A stretch of DNA of 36,353 nucleotides from Rhodovibrionaceae bacterium (GCA_028285215.1 JANQPZ010000176.1:1-36353), one strand, 5' to 3'. Positions 17,448 to 26,080 are shown, numbered from the stretch's first letter. Numbers and translations are program-made. The notes: generated by a model from the letters alone, not told the origin.

Positions 17448-18353
17448 ATGGGCCCGAGACCCGCTTTCGCAGCCGGCCGCAATCTGACTTCCGACAGGGC
17501 GGCGGCTTTGGCGGCGGTGGCCTTCGGCGCCGCCATGACGGGCTTCGCGCCGATCTTCGCACGGCTGAGCGAGGTTGGAGCTATCCCCACCGCCTTCCAT
17601 CGCATGGCCTTCGCCAGCCTGGCGCTCGGCCTGCTGCTGGCCCTGCTGCCAACCCCGAGGGAGCGCCGCCCGGCCCGGGCTTTCGATATCCTGTTGCTGG
17701 GGGCCGCCGGCCTGTTCTTCGCCGGCGACTTGGGGTTCTTCCACGCTGCTCTCGCCAACACCTCGGTCGCCAACGCCACACTTCTCGTGAACCTGGCTCC
17801 GGTCCTGGTCGGTCTCGGAGCCTGGGCGCTGTTCGGCGAGCGACCGAGCCTCCACTACCTGGGCGGCCTCGCCTTGGCGGTGGCCGGCGCGGCCTGGCTC
17901 AGTGCCGCCGCGGCGCGCAATGTGGAAACGGGCCTGACCGGGGATCTGCAGGCGGTGGCCGCCGCCTGCTTTTACGCAGCCTACCTGCTGACGTTGAAGC
18001 GACTGCGTGCCGTCTTTTCGGCAGCCGCCTTAATGTTCTGGTCTTCCACCGCCGCAGCCGCCGCACTGCTGGCGGTCGCGCTGACGCTGGACGAACCGCT
18101 GTTGCCGGAAAGCCTCGAAGGCTGGGCTGCCGTCGCCGCCCTGGGCCTGGTCGGTCACGCCATCGGCCAAGGACTGGTCGCACAGGGGTTGAAGCACCTT
18201 CCGGTCGCCTATTCGGCGCTGGTTCTGCTGCTACAGCCCCTAGTGGCCGCGGCGGCGGCCTGGGCGATCTTCAACGAGGCCCTGCTGCTCGGTCAGCTGG
18301 CGGGCGGTCTGCTGCTGCTCGCCGGCCTCGTGGTCGCACGGCCCCGGCGATGA
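17448..18353 (+). CDS. EamA/DMT-family transporter
   Basis: A 301-aa inner-membrane protein with about ten transmembrane helices in two EamA repeats (about residues 20-150 and 165-298). Each repeat ends in the typical helix pair (VNLAPVLVGLGAWALFGERP; LLLQPLVAAAAAWAIFNEAL). Drug/metabolite superfamily members export amino acids or metabolites; the substrate is not evident here. A GGAGAGAGGA purine stretch lies before ATG 17448. It is divergent from a LysR gene, a common regulator-exporter arrangement. Confidence 0.92.
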   Translation: MGPRPAFAAGRNLTSDRAAALAAVAFGAAMTGFAPIFARLSEVGAIPTAFHRMAFASLALGLLLALLPTPRERRPARAFDILLLGAAGLFFAGDLGFFHAALANTSVANATLLVNLAPVLVGLGAWALFGERPSLHYLGGLALAVAGAAWLSAAAARNVETGLTGDLQAVAAACFYAAYLLTLKRLRAVFSAAALMFWSSTAAAAALLAVALTLDEPLLPESLEGWAAVAALGLVGHAIGQGLVAQGLKHLPVAYSALVLLLQPLVAAAAAWAIFNEALLLGQLAGGLLLLAGLVVARPRR

Positions 18354-18387
18354 ACCGGCCGCGCCGCGAGGCCGACGCGTCCGCCGG

Positions 18388-19113
18388 TCAGTACATATGC
18401 TGCCCGCCGTTGATCGAGAGCGTGGCGCCGGTGATGAAGCCCGCATCGTCGCCAACCAGGAAAAGCACGCCGCGCGCGATATCTTCCGGCTGACCGAGCC
18501 GCCCCACCGGAATCTTCGCCACGATCTTCTCCAGCACGTTGGCCGGGACGGCACGCACCATGTCGGTCTCGACATATCCGGGCGCGATGGCGTTGACCGT
18601 GATGTTCTTGCCGGCGCCTTCCTGCGCGAGCGCCTTGGTGAAGCCGTGGATGCCCGACTTGGCGGCAGCGTAGTTCACCTGGCCGTACTGGCCGGCCTGT
18701 CCGTTGATCGAGCCGATGTTGACGATCCGCCCGAATCCCTGGGCGCGCATCGGTTCGATAACGCAGCGCGAGAGATTGAAGCAGGAGGTCAGGTTGGTAT
18801 CGATCACCGCCTGCCACTGATCCGCGGACATCTTGTGCATGGTGCCGTCACGGGTGATGCCGGCGTTGTTGACCAGGACCTCGACGGGGCCGTGCTCTGC
18901 GGTCACTGCCTCCAAAGCCGCTTTGACGGCATCGAAATCGGAGACATCGAACTTGGAAACGGCGATACCGGTCTCGTCGGAAAACTTCTTCGCCGCCTCG
19001 TCGTTTCCGCCATAGTTGGCGATCACCCGATAGCCTGCACCCTTGAGCGCTTCGCAGATGGCGCGCCCGATGCCGCGGGTGCCGCCAGTGACCAATGCCA
19101 GACGTCCGGACAT
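18388..19113 (-). CDS. phaB: Acetoacetyl-CoA reductase
   Basis: A 241-aa NADPH-dependent SDR that reduces acetoacetyl-CoA to (R)-3-hydroxybutyryl-CoA, the second step of PHB synthesis. The cofactor loop is TGGTRGIG (9-16), NNAG is at 82-85, and the catalytic residues are S135, Y148 and K152 (NIGSINGQAGQYGQVNYAAAK region). The protein ends GGQHMY, as PhaB proteins do. The ATG at 19113 was chosen because AAGGAGA lies just upstream; the frame is open to 19218 but the extension is not conserved-looking. It is the last gene of the minus-strand pha group. A 174-base gap separates it from the GNAT gene, so it may have a separate promoter. Confidence 0.95.
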   Translation of the reverse strand: MSGRLALVTGGTRGIGRAICEALKGAGYRVIANYGGNDEAAKKFSDETGIAVSKFDVSDFDAVKAALEAVTAEHGPVEVLVNNAGITRDGTMHKMSADQWQAVIDTNLTSCFNLSRCVIEPMRAQGFGRIVNIGSINGQAGQYGQVNYAAAKSGIHGFTKALAQEGAGKNITVNAIAPGYVETDMVRAVPANVLEKIVAKIPVGRLGQPEDIARGVLFLVGDDAGFITGATLSINGGQHMY

Positions 19114-19287
19114 ATCCGTCTCCTTGGTTTTGCCTCCATGACCGGACGCCGCAGGACGCAACGCCGGGCGGTCTGATGCCGCCATCGCAATAAAACCACG
19201 ACGGCACGCGCGAACCAACAGTCGCTATACACGTTTTCGCAGTGGCACCGCCCGAGCGCACACAATTGGGGACATGCCTTCAAGGCG

Positions 19288-20067
19288 TCACACCGCACAG
19301 CGGACCCGGTAGGCGTAGCTGTAGAGCTGCGCCCAGCCGAGACCGGCGTAGAGACTGCGGGCCGGCAGGTTGTCGCGCTCCACCTGCAGGATAAGGCGCC
19401 GAGCGCCCGACCCGGCCGCGAAGCCTGCGAGTGCCGCGATGACGGCCCGGGCCGCCCCGCGTCGGCGCAACGCCGGGCGCGTGACCAACGCGGTGATCAA
19501 CAGCCAGTCGTCCAGAACGACACCGAGCCCAGCCGCCGCCGCTTCGCCGTCCGCCTCGGCGAGCGCGAAGCGATGCGGCCGCCGGATGCGCCCCACGATG
19601 GCATCGCGTACCGCGCGGTCGGGTTCGGTACCATGGCAGATCTCCGCCCAGAGCGGCGTCAGCCTGTCCTCGAGACGCACCGGAACCTGCGGCGCCGTCT
19701 CGGCACCCGCGATCAGGCGACCGAGCACCAGGGCATGCCCCTCCTCGCGATAGCCGCGGGCCGCCAGACGGGCATCCAAGTCCTTCGGGCAGGCCGCCGG
19801 GCTGATCTTGAAGACCGGCGGAAGGCCCTTGGTGCTATAGAGCGCTTCCACCTGGACAATCGCCGTCTCCGGGTCGGCATCCGTCCCGCCCAAGGGGAGC
19901 ACCGAGTTGGCACGACGCGTCACCCCGGCATCGAGCTGACAGATCCATTCCCCGATCCTCCGCGTTTCGGCGGCGGGCCAGCCTTCGGCCATCAACGCCT
20001 CGGCTCTGGCGACCTCTTCCCGGGCGATCTCGTCCCGGGCGATGTCTCGCTGTTTGATGGTCTGCAT
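19288..20067 (-). CDS. GNAT-fold acetyltransferase inside the PHA cluster
   Basis: 259 aa. The N-terminal half contains GWPAAETRRIGEWICQLDAG then VTRRANSVLPLG, a pattern of a known two-part GNAT family. The C-terminal half has a Gcn5-type acetyl-CoA motif (ITALVTRPALRRRGAARAVI) and a final ERDNLPARSLYAGLGW. The ATG at 20067 is the first in-frame start downstream of a terminator-like hairpin; no good Shine-Dalgarno is seen, so the start is uncertain. It lies between phaA and phaB on the same strand. A role in PHA metabolism is not shown; it may simply be a passenger. Confidence 0.83.
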   Translation of the reverse strand: MQTIKQRDIARDEIAREEVARAEALMAEGWPAAETRRIGEWICQLDAGVTRRANSVLPLGGTDADPETAIVQVEALYSTKGLPPVFKISPAACPKDLDARLAARGYREEGHALVLGRLIAGAETAPQVPVRLEDRLTPLWAEICHGTEPDRAVRDAIVGRIRRPHRFALAEADGEAAAAGLGVVLDDWLLITALVTRPALRRRGAARAVIAALAGFAAGSGARRLILQVERDNLPARSLYAGLGWAQLYSYAYRVRCAV

Positions 20068-20084
20068 GGACGACGGAACGCGAA

Positions 20085-20109
20085 ACGGGCCGCCCCAGGG
20101 ACGGCCCGT
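20085..20109 (-). terminator. Possible terminator after phaA
   Basis: ACGGGCCG and CGGCCCGT form a perfect eight-base-pair stem with a nine-base loop, 21 bases after the phaA stop. On the minus strand the stem is followed only by TTCGCGTT, so the T-run is weak and readthrough into the GNAT gene is likely. Confidence 0.5.
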
Positions 20110-20130
20110 CGCTGGTCCCAAAAACCAGAG

Positions 20131-21303
20131 TCAGCGCTCGACGCACATGGCGATGCCCATGCCGCCGCCGATGCAGAGGGTGGCGAGCCCCTTCTTGGCG
20201 TCACGCTTCTGCATCTCGTGCAACAGCGTCACCAGAACCCGCGCCCCCGACGCACCGATCGGGTGACCGAGGGCGATGGCCCCGCCGTTGACGTTGACTT
20301 TCTCCGGATCCCAGCCGAGGTCCTTGTTGACGGCCAGCGCCTGAGCGGCAAAGGCCTCGTTGGCTTCGACGAGGTCGAGATCCTCGACCGACCAGCCGGC
20401 CTTCTCCAGCGCCTTGCGGCTCGCAGGGATCGGTCCGGTCCCCATGATCGCCGGATCCACCCCGCAGGTCGCCCAGCTCACGATGCGCGCCAGCGGCGTC
20501 GCACCGCGCTTGGCGGCCTCGGCCTCGCTCATCAGCACGGCCATGGCCGCACCGTCGTTGATGCCGCTCGCGTTGCCGGCCGTCACCGTCCCTTCCTTGT
20601 CGAAGGCGGGGCGCAGCTTGGCCAGGGTCTCGGTCGTGGTGCCGTGCTTGGGGTATTCGTCGCTGTCGACCGTGATCTCGCCCTTGCGCGTCTTGATGAT
20701 GACGGGAACAAGCTCGTCACGGAAGCGGTCGGCCTTCTGCGCCGCTTCGGCCTTCTGCTGGCTCTTCGCAGCGAACTCGTCCTGCTCGTCGCGCGTCAGC
20801 TGCCACTTCCTGGCCACGTTCTCTGCGGTGTTGCCCATGTGATAGCCGTTGAAGGCATCCCAAAGACCGTCCTTGATCATGGTGTCGACGAACTTCATGT
20901 CGCCCATTTTCTGCCCGTTGCGCAGATGCGCGCAGTGCGGCGCCTGGCTCATCGACTCCTGCCCCCCGACCACGACGACGTCGCTGTCACCGGCAAGCAG
21001 CGCCTGATAGCCGAGCGCCACAGCGCGCAAGCCGGAGCCGCAAAGCTGATTGATGTTGTAGGCGGTCTTCTCCTGCGGCAGGCCTGCCTCCATCGCGGCC
21101 TGGCGGGCCGGGTTCTGGCCGGCGCCAGCCGTCAGGATCTGGCCGACAATGGCTTCATCCACCTCGCCCGGCTCCACCTTCGCACGCTGCAGGGCCTCCT
21201 TGATGGCCGCCGCGCCGAGAGAGGAGGCGAGCACAGTGGACAGGGCGCCGTTGAAGGCGCCGACCGGGGTGCGGGCCGCGCCCGCGATGACGATGTCGCT
21301 CAT
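20131..21303 (-). CDS. phaA: Acetyl-CoA acetyltransferase (beta-ketothiolase)
   Basis: A 390-aa biosynthetic thiolase that condenses two acetyl-CoA to acetoacetyl-CoA, the first step of PHB synthesis. The nucleophile is C88 ([11 protein letters not shown]). The histidine motif is [15 protein letters not shown] and the second cysteine is C377 (CIGGGMGIA). The length matches PhaA. The ATG at 21303 has GGAGG seven bases upstream; the open frame extends to 21450 but the extension is not thiolase-like. It lies downstream of the phaC-like gene with a 171-base gap. Confidence 0.96.
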   Translation of the reverse strand: MSDIVIAGAARTPVGAFNGALSTVLASSLGAAAIKEALQRAKVEPGEVDEAIVGQILTAGAGQNPARQAAMEAGLPQEKTAYNINQLCGSGLRAVALGYQALLAGDSDVVVVGGQESMSQAPHCAHLRNGQKMGDMKFVDTMIKDGLWDAFNGYHMGNTAENVARKWQLTRDEQDEFAAKSQQKAEAAQKADRFRDELVPVIIKTRKGEITVDSDEYPKHGTTTETLAKLRPAFDKEGTVTAGNASGINDGAAMAVLMSEAEAAKRGATPLARIVSWATCGVDPAIMGTGPIPASRKALEKAGWSVEDLDLVEANEAFAAQALAVNKDLGWDPEKVNVNGGAIALGHPIGASGARVLVTLLHEMQKRDAKKGLATLCIGGGMGIAMCVER

Positions 21304-21474
21304 GATAGATCCTCCGTTCCGTAAGGTTCGGCGCGCGCCGGGTGACGCGGGCTCCTTGTTGATGCCGTCGGCTGCTTGCACCGGTCGCAGCTTTTTCTGG
21401 GCCGGAGTGCTGCACCGCAAAACCCGGCTATTCGCATTTAAGAAGAGCAACCGCCTCGACGCAACCGGCGCCTA

Positions 21475-22761
21475 TCAGGACAGCGTTTCGTGCATCCACT
21501 CTGTCAGGGGCGTCCAGACCTGGCTGCGGGCACGGCTGCTGGTGACCATACCGATATGCCCGACCGCCGGTTCATAGAGCTTGCAGCCGGGAATGGCCGT
21601 GCCCAGCGCCCGCGCCGAGGCCGGGGGAACGATGCGGTCTTGAGCCGGAACGACGCAGAGGGCCGGCAGCCGCAGGCGCTCGGGCGCTACGGTTTCTCCG
21701 GCGATCCGCCAGCCGCCAGCGGCCGGCGTGTTGGCGCCGTACCAGCCGCCGAGGCATTCGCGCGCCACCGGTGCCGCCAGAGGGACGCCGTCGTTCAGCC
21801 AGTCCTCCAGAGCCACGAAGGTTTCGGCCTTGGCACTCCTATGGTCGAGCCCTGCGAAGGACAGGAACTTGCGCACACCGCCCAAGGGATCCACCGCCGC
21901 GAAGAGCGCCTGGATGGCATCCACGGGCAGTTCGCCCAGTACGTCCAGCACCGGCCCGAAAGACAGGAGACTGCCGAGACCGAGCGGCGCGGCCTGCGGC
22001 TGATCGCAATGAAAGTCCCAAGGCGCGGCCAGCAGAATCAGACCGGCCAGATCCTGTTGGCGCCGCTGAGCCAGCGCGGCAGCGAGGGTCCCCCCCATGC
22101 AGTAACCGGCAAGCAACGGCGGCCGGCCGGCGAGCGCACGCGCGGCATCGAGTGCCCGCTCCAGTCGGCCGGCGACGTAATCCGTCAGCGAGAAGCCGCG
22201 TTCCTCCGAACCGGGCACGTCCCAGTCCACCAGCAGAGGCCGGAACCCCTCCGCCGCCAACCAGCGCAGCAGGGAGATGCGCGGCGAGAGGTCGAGGATA
22301 TAGGCCCGATTGATCAACGACGGCACAAAGAGAATGGGGGCGCCGTCGGGTGCGGTCGCTTCGGGACAGGCGCCGTAGTCGAGCAGCCGGGTCGTTCCGG
22401 CCTGCCAGACCGTGGGCGGGGCCGGCAGATCGCGGCTGTAGTCGTGATACCGGTAGGCTTCGATGCCATCGAGCAGGCGATGGGCCCGCCGCAGCGCTTC
22501 GCGCTGCAGGGCGGCAGCGAGCGCTTCAGGTCTTGCGCTTGCGCTGTCGCGTGCCAGGTCGCCGACCCGCTTCGCCAGATCCGGCCGATCGGCCGGCAGT
22601 GGCGCGAGCCAAGGCGGTCTCGAGCTCAGCGAGGCGAGCCTCCAACTGCTCCAGGCGAACCCCGCCATCGCCAGATGCAGCGTCAGCGGGCGGGGTCCCA
22701 GCCGTCGCATGCCCTGGCGCGGCGCGCTCGTGCCGGCCGCCTGCTCTCGGGCTGCCTGCAT
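21475..22761 (-). CDS. phaC: Short PHA synthase-like alpha/beta hydrolase
   Basis: A 428-aa protein related to the catalytic domain of PHA synthases, which polymerise (R)-3-hydroxyacyl-CoA. The lipase-like box is GYCMGG with nucleophile C221; the predicted triad partners are D375 (PAQDRIVP) and H402 (AVGHIGMV). VPSLINRAYILDL and LLVDWDVPG match conserved synthase segments. It is shorter than class I enzymes (about 560-600 aa) and nearer to class III/IV subunits, which need a partner protein. The ATG at 22761 has GGAAGAG four bases upstream; ATG 22710 (MRRLGPRPL) is the alternative. The 5' end overlaps the coiled-coil gene at 22526-23026 by 236 nt (185 nt with the later start) in another frame. 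Polymerase activity rather than another hydrolase role is an inference from context. Confidence 0.85.
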   Translation of the reverse strand: MQAAREQAAGTSAPRQGMRRLGPRPLTLHLAMAGFAWSSWRLASLSSRPPWLAPLPADRPDLAKRVGDLARDSASARPEALAAALQREALRRAHRLLDGIEAYRYHDYSRDLPAPPTVWQAGTTRLLDYGACPEATAPDGAPILFVPSLINRAYILDLSPRISLLRWLAAEGFRPLLVDWDVPGSEERGFSLTDYVAGRLERALDAARALAGRPPLLAGYCMGGTLAAALAQRRQQDLAGLILLAAPWDFHCDQPQAAPLGLGSLLSFGPVLDVLGELPVDAIQALFAAVDPLGGVRKFLSFAGLDHRSAKAETFVALEDWLNDGVPLAAPVARECLGGWYGANTPAAGGWRIAGETVAPERLRLPALCVVPAQDRIVPPASARALGTAIPGCKLYEPAVGHIGMVTSSRARSQVWTPLTEWMHETLS

Positions 22762-23026
22762 CTTTCTCTTCCGTCCCTCCTGCAGCGGCTGCGCCGGCGT
22801 AGCCTTGTTGCCAAAGTCCAGCCCAGCCCGCCATGGCATTGGCGCTCACCGCTCCAGCCATCGCCTGCGCTGCCGCAAGTGGCCCGCTGATCTGCAGAAC
22901 CGTCTGCAACCAACGCTGCATCTGCTCTGCCGACTGGCGGTCGGCCGCCTGCGCGGAGATCTGATCCTGCATCAGATCCAGCGTGCGCCGCGCCAAGGCG
23001 TCGAGGTCTGCGGTCTCTTCACTCAT
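22526..23026 (-). CDS. Small coiled-coil protein, possible PHA synthase partner
   Basis: A 166-aa protein. The N-terminal helical region (DLDALARRTLDLMQDQISAQ) includes tryptophans and alanine-rich amphipathic stretches to about residue 80. A disordered Gly/Pro/Ala linker follows (about 85-120), then a short coiled coil (about 123-142, VRLEQLEARLAELETALARA) and a basic tail (RRPGTRQRKRKT). GAGG lies five bases before ATG 23026. It is the first gene of the minus-strand pha group and overlaps the following synthase-like gene out of frame. Class III and IV synthases need a second subunit (PhaE or PhaR), the latter also small with a coiled coil. A similar role, or a phasin-like granule role, is inferred from position and shape only. 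Confidence 0.72.
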   Translation of the reverse strand: MSEETADLDALARRTLDLMQDQISAQAADRQSAEQMQRWLQTVLQISGPLAAAQAMAGAVSANAMAGWAGLWQQGYAGAAAAGGTEEKDAGSPRAGGRHERAAPGHATAGTPPADAASGDGGVRLEQLEARLAELETALARATAGRSAGSGEAGRRPGTRQRKRKT

Positions 23027-23137
23027 GCCGGCCTCACTATCGGGAGCGGGCGGAATCCGGTCAAGCGCGGGCTCGCCTGTCAGGGGATACGGCCACAGGC
23101 AGCTTCGCACCCCTTCGGCGAAAATCGGCCGTGAAGA

Positions 23138-23167
23138 TTGACAGCTCTTGCCGCAGCGCAGCACACT
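23138..23167 (+). promoter_or_regulatory. Candidate phaR promoter
   Basis: A perfect TTGACA (23138-23143) is followed 18 bases later by CACACT (23162-23167), a poor -10. It lies 97 bases before the preferred phaR start. The spacer and flank contain GC-rich TGC/GCA repeats (around 23149-23163) that could be the PhaR self-binding region. PhaR proteins repress their own gene and PHA genes in relatives. Confidence 0.3.
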
Positions 23168-23264
23168 CGCAGGCGCCGTGTGGTCCGAAATCTGAAAAAT
23201 GACAACGGCAGGAAAGCGAGCGACCGGGCAGGGCCGACAGTACAGCAGCAAGGACAGGCTCGAC

Positions 23265-23927
23265 GTGACCGACAGTAAGAGTTCAAAGACCGGCGAGGCG
23301 TCAGGCCGGAGCACGCACGCCAGCCGCAGCGGCATGACGAAGCCGATTACCATCAAGAAGTACGCCAACCGGCGGCTCTACAACACGGCGACCAGCAGTT
23401 ACGTCACCCTCGACCATCTCTGTCAGATGGTGAAGGAAGACGTCGAGTTCGAAGTCTACGACGCGAAGACCGGCGAGAACATCACACGCCCGGTGCTGAC
23501 TCAGATCATCGTCGAGGAAGAGGCCAAAGGCGAAAACCTGCTGCCGATTTCCTTCTTGCGCCAGCTGATCTCCTTCTACGGTGCAGGCATGCAATACATG
23601 GTGCCGACCTATCTGGATCAGATGATGCAGGCCTTTGCCGCGAACCAGGAGCAGGTCGCTCAAGCCATGCAGAAGTCCATGGGCGGGATGTTTTCCCTCG
23701 GCAACATGAGCGACAACATGGAGAAGATGGAAGAGGCGCGACGCCAGAACATCGCGCTGTTCCAACGTACCATGAAAATGTTCTCGCCCTTTGCCAACGG
23801 CAGTGGGGATGACGGCGAGCCCGGTGGCGAAGAGAATGCCGAGGAGTTGGAGTCGCTCAAAAAGCAGGTGAACAACCTGCAGCGCCAACTCGACCGCATC
23901 TCCGGCGGTGAAAACGACAAGTCGTAA
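23265..23927 (+). CDS. phaR: Polyhydroxyalkanoate synthesis regulator PhaR
   Basis: A 220-aa DNA-binding repressor that also binds PHA granules and so links granule formation to phasin and pha gene expression. The conserved N-terminal PHB/PHA accumulation-regulator domain reads PITIKKYANRRLYNTATSSY and continues through VTLDHLCQMVKEDVEFEVYDAKTGENITRPVLTQII. A second conserved part covers FLRQLISFYGAGMQYMVPTYLDQMMQAF. The C-terminus has a short coiled coil (LESLKKQVNNLQRQLDRI). The start is uncertain: GTG 23265 has AGG-rich sequence upstream; ATG 23199 and ATG 23334 are alternatives, and the conserved domain begins just after 23334. It is divergent from the pha biosynthetic genes. Confidence 0.93.
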   Translation: MTDSKSSKTGEASGRSTHASRSGMTKPITIKKYANRRLYNTATSSYVTLDHLCQMVKEDVEFEVYDAKTGENITRPVLTQIIVEEEAKGENLLPISFLRQLISFYGAGMQYMVPTYLDQMMQAFAANQEQVAQAMQKSMGGMFSLGNMSDNMEKMEEARRQNIALFQRTMKMFSPFANGSGDDGEPGGEENAEELESLKKQVNNLQRQLDRISGGENDKS

Positions 23928-24011
23928 GATCGGCTGCCGGCGTCTCCGGACCGAAGGCAGCAATCTCGCCCGGCGTCAACAAAGGCGGAGACCAAGACGG
24001 AGGCGGCTGAT

Positions 24012-25766
24012 TCAGGTGCCGGCCTGACTGTAGCGAAGCGTCGCCGCGTTGTCCGTCGGAGGCCAGGTCTGGACATCGCCGTTGTCGCCGACGCGCCAAG
24101 GTGGAGCCAGTTCGGGTCTTCCGAAGTGCCAGCCTTGCAGGAAGTCGAGCCCCTCTTCGGCCAGATAGTTTGCCGCCTCGGAATCTTCGACGCACTCGGC
24201 CACCGTTGCCAGATTGAACGCGCGCGCGAGCGACAGAAGATTGCGGACGAAAAGCTGGTTCTCCGCACTGTCGCGGATCTGGCGGACGAAAGAACCGTCG
24301 ATCTTGACGATATCGACGGTCAGGGCCTTGAGGTGCCGGAAGGTCGTGTAGCCGGCTCCGAAGTCGTCAATCGCCACCTTGCAGCCCAGATCCCGCACCG
24401 TGGCAACGAACCGGGCAGAGTCCTCGATATCGTGCAGGGCCGCCGTTTCGGTGATCTCGACAATCAGCCGACGCGCCACCTCGGGCCGGCCACGCAGATG
24501 AGCGACCAGGGCCCGCAACCAGGAACGATCGGCCGCCGTCAGTCCGGAGATATTGATCGCCAAGGTTACGTCGGGATAGGCCACCAGATCCGCCACGGCA
24601 AGATCGAGCACATGGCGGTCGATGGATCGCATCAGACCCAACTGTTCCACGACAGGAATGAATTTTCCCGCCGGCACCAGTTCGCCCTCCGGATCGCGCA
24701 TGCGCAGCAAGCACTCGTACCAGCTGACCTGCTGGTTCCTGGCATCGACCACCGGCTGGAAGGCCAGCATCAGGCGCTCGTCGCGCAGGGCCTGCTTGAC
24801 GTCTTCGCCGATGGCCATCGACGCACGGAAGTCCTCGCGCTGCGCTTCGGACAGACAATAGATCGACACACAGTCGCGCCCGGCTGTCTTGGCCGCCAAC
24901 AGGGCGCCCTCCCCCTTGGTCATGACATCCACGGCGGTCTTCGACTGCTGCGGGAAGGCGACCACGCCGGCGGAGACGGCGACATGAACCGGACCGGACT
25001 GAGTTGGAACGGGACCTTGGCGCACGGCCTGGAGAATGCGTTCCGCCGCCGCCTGGGCTTCGCCTATGGGGCAGGAGGCCAGGATGATACCGAAGCGGTC
25101 GCCGCCCAGCCGTCCGATCACGTCGGCCGCCCGCAGGCAACGATCGAGTCGGCGGCCGACTTCGACCAGAACCTTGTCTCCGACCTCGTATTCGTAGGCC
25201 CTGTTGATCTTGTCGAGTGAATCCACGCCGACCACGATGAAGGCGCCGGTTTGCTGGAAGCGCAGGGAGTTGGCCAGGGCGTGGTCCAGCGCCTCGCGCA
25301 GTCGCAGCTTGTTGTAGTGGCCGGTCAGATCGTCGAAGTTGGCCAGGTATTCGAGACGGCCCTCATGATGCTTGCGCTGAGTGATACCACGCAACGTTCC
25401 GAGCAAGCGTAGAGGCGTGCCGTTGGGAGAGCGTTCTACCGCACCTCGATCGTGGACCCAATTGAAGTCCCCGCTATCGGAGCGTACGCGATACTCGCAA
25501 TCGAAAGGCTGATCATTGCCGAGGTGATCCGTCAGGGCGCGCAGGCGGCGCGGCAGGTCCTCCGGATTGATCCGGCCGTGGTAGGCTTCGCCACCGCCGG
25601 GTACCTGCGCATCTTGCACCGCAAAGAACGCCGAGGCGTCACCGCCCCAGACAATGCGATCGGCCACAAGATCCCACTCATAAACAAGATCGCCGGCCGC
25701 TTCGATAGCCGAACGCCAAAGCGTGAGATCCGATAAGCCCTCTACGAGCTTGGCTGACCGCGACAA
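24012..25766 (-). CDS. PAS-GGDEF-EAL protein, probable c-di-GMP phosphodiesterase
   Basis: 584 aa. A PAS-type sensor (about residues 15-130) is followed by a GGDEF domain (about 137-305) and an EAL domain (about 320-560). The GGDEF site reads GGDRF (221-225), so cyclase activity is doubtful. The EAL site is ECL (351-353) with the glutamate kept. The other phosphodiesterase residues are present: N405, E440, D467-D468 (DDFGAGYTTF), K488, E524 and Q544. The likely role is c-di-GMP hydrolysis, with the GGDEF domain regulatory. The start is TTG 25766, chosen because AGGAGG lies seven bases upstream. It has no transmembrane segment. It is convergent with phaR, with 84 bases between the stops. Confidence 0.93.
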   Translation of the reverse strand: MSRSAKLVEGLSDLTLWRSAIEAAGDLVYEWDLVADRIVWGGDASAFFAVQDAQVPGGGEAYHGRINPEDLPRRLRALTDHLGNDQPFDCEYRVRSDSGDFNWVHDRGAVERSPNGTPLRLLGTLRGITQRKHHEGRLEYLANFDDLTGHYNKLRLREALDHALANSLRFQQTGAFIVVGVDSLDKINRAYEYEVGDKVLVEVGRRLDRCLRAADVIGRLGGDRFGIILASCPIGEAQAAAERILQAVRQGPVPTQSGPVHVAVSAGVVAFPQQSKTAVDVMTKGEGALLAAKTAGRDCVSIYCLSEAQREDFRASMAIGEDVKQALRDERLMLAFQPVVDARNQQVSWYECLLRMRDPEGELVPAGKFIPVVEQLGLMRSIDRHVLDLAVADLVAYPDVTLAINISGLTAADRSWLRALVAHLRGRPEVARRLIVEITETAALHDIEDSARFVATVRDLGCKVAIDDFGAGYTTFRHLKALTVDIVKIDGSFVRQIRDSAENQLFVRNLLSLARAFNLATVAECVEDSEAANYLAEEGLDFLQGWHFGRPELAPPWRVGDNGDVQTWPPTDNAATLRYSQAGT

Positions 25767-25962
25767 GGCCCGCCCTCCTACCTGAATGCGCGCTTTCCAG
25801 AGAACCCGAACACGTCCTGGTCGAGCCTTGGCTGACCGGCAGCCAAAGTCACGATTCTCCGACAGGACTTAAGAAAGCGTGAAATCACCGTTTTCCCCGG
25901 CTCCAGTACCTAGCTCAATCGGCAAACCTTAAACATCACCACCTTCTTCTAACGACAGGCCG

Positions 25963-25998
25963 ACTTCTAACTGCGCGCTAACTTCTAACTGCACTCTA
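25963..25998. repeat. Tandem 18-base direct repeat
   Basis: ACTTCTAACTGCGCGCTA (25963-25980) is followed immediately by ACTTCTAACTGCACTCTA (25981-25998), 16 of 18 bases identical. A further partial TTCTAAC occurs at about 25947. This could be an iterated protein-binding site upstream of the EAL gene. Confidence 0.75.
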
Positions 25999-26046
25999 AT
26001 ATAGCCATACATCTTATCCGATCCAGCTAAAAGCCAAAAATCATGG

Positions 26047-26066
26047 TTAATAACCCTAGTTATTAA
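26047..26066. promoter_or_regulatory. AT-rich palindrome, possible operator
   Basis: TTAATAA-CCCTAG-TTATTAA, a perfect seven-base inverted repeat with a six-base spacer, lies 15 bases upstream of a promoter-like -35 element. It has the shape of a dimeric repressor or activator site. Confidence 0.5.
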
Positions 26067-26080
26067 TCTGAAATTTATTA

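Noticed and set aside
19573-21324. 583-codon plus-strand frame opposite phaA and the GNAT gene
   Set aside because: Shadow frame; the minus-strand thiolase and GNAT proteins have all their motifs.
21490-22890. 466-codon plus-strand frame opposite the phaC-like gene
   Set aside because: Composition is Arg/Gln/Gly-rich without domain motifs; the sense strand holds the lipase box and catalytic triad.
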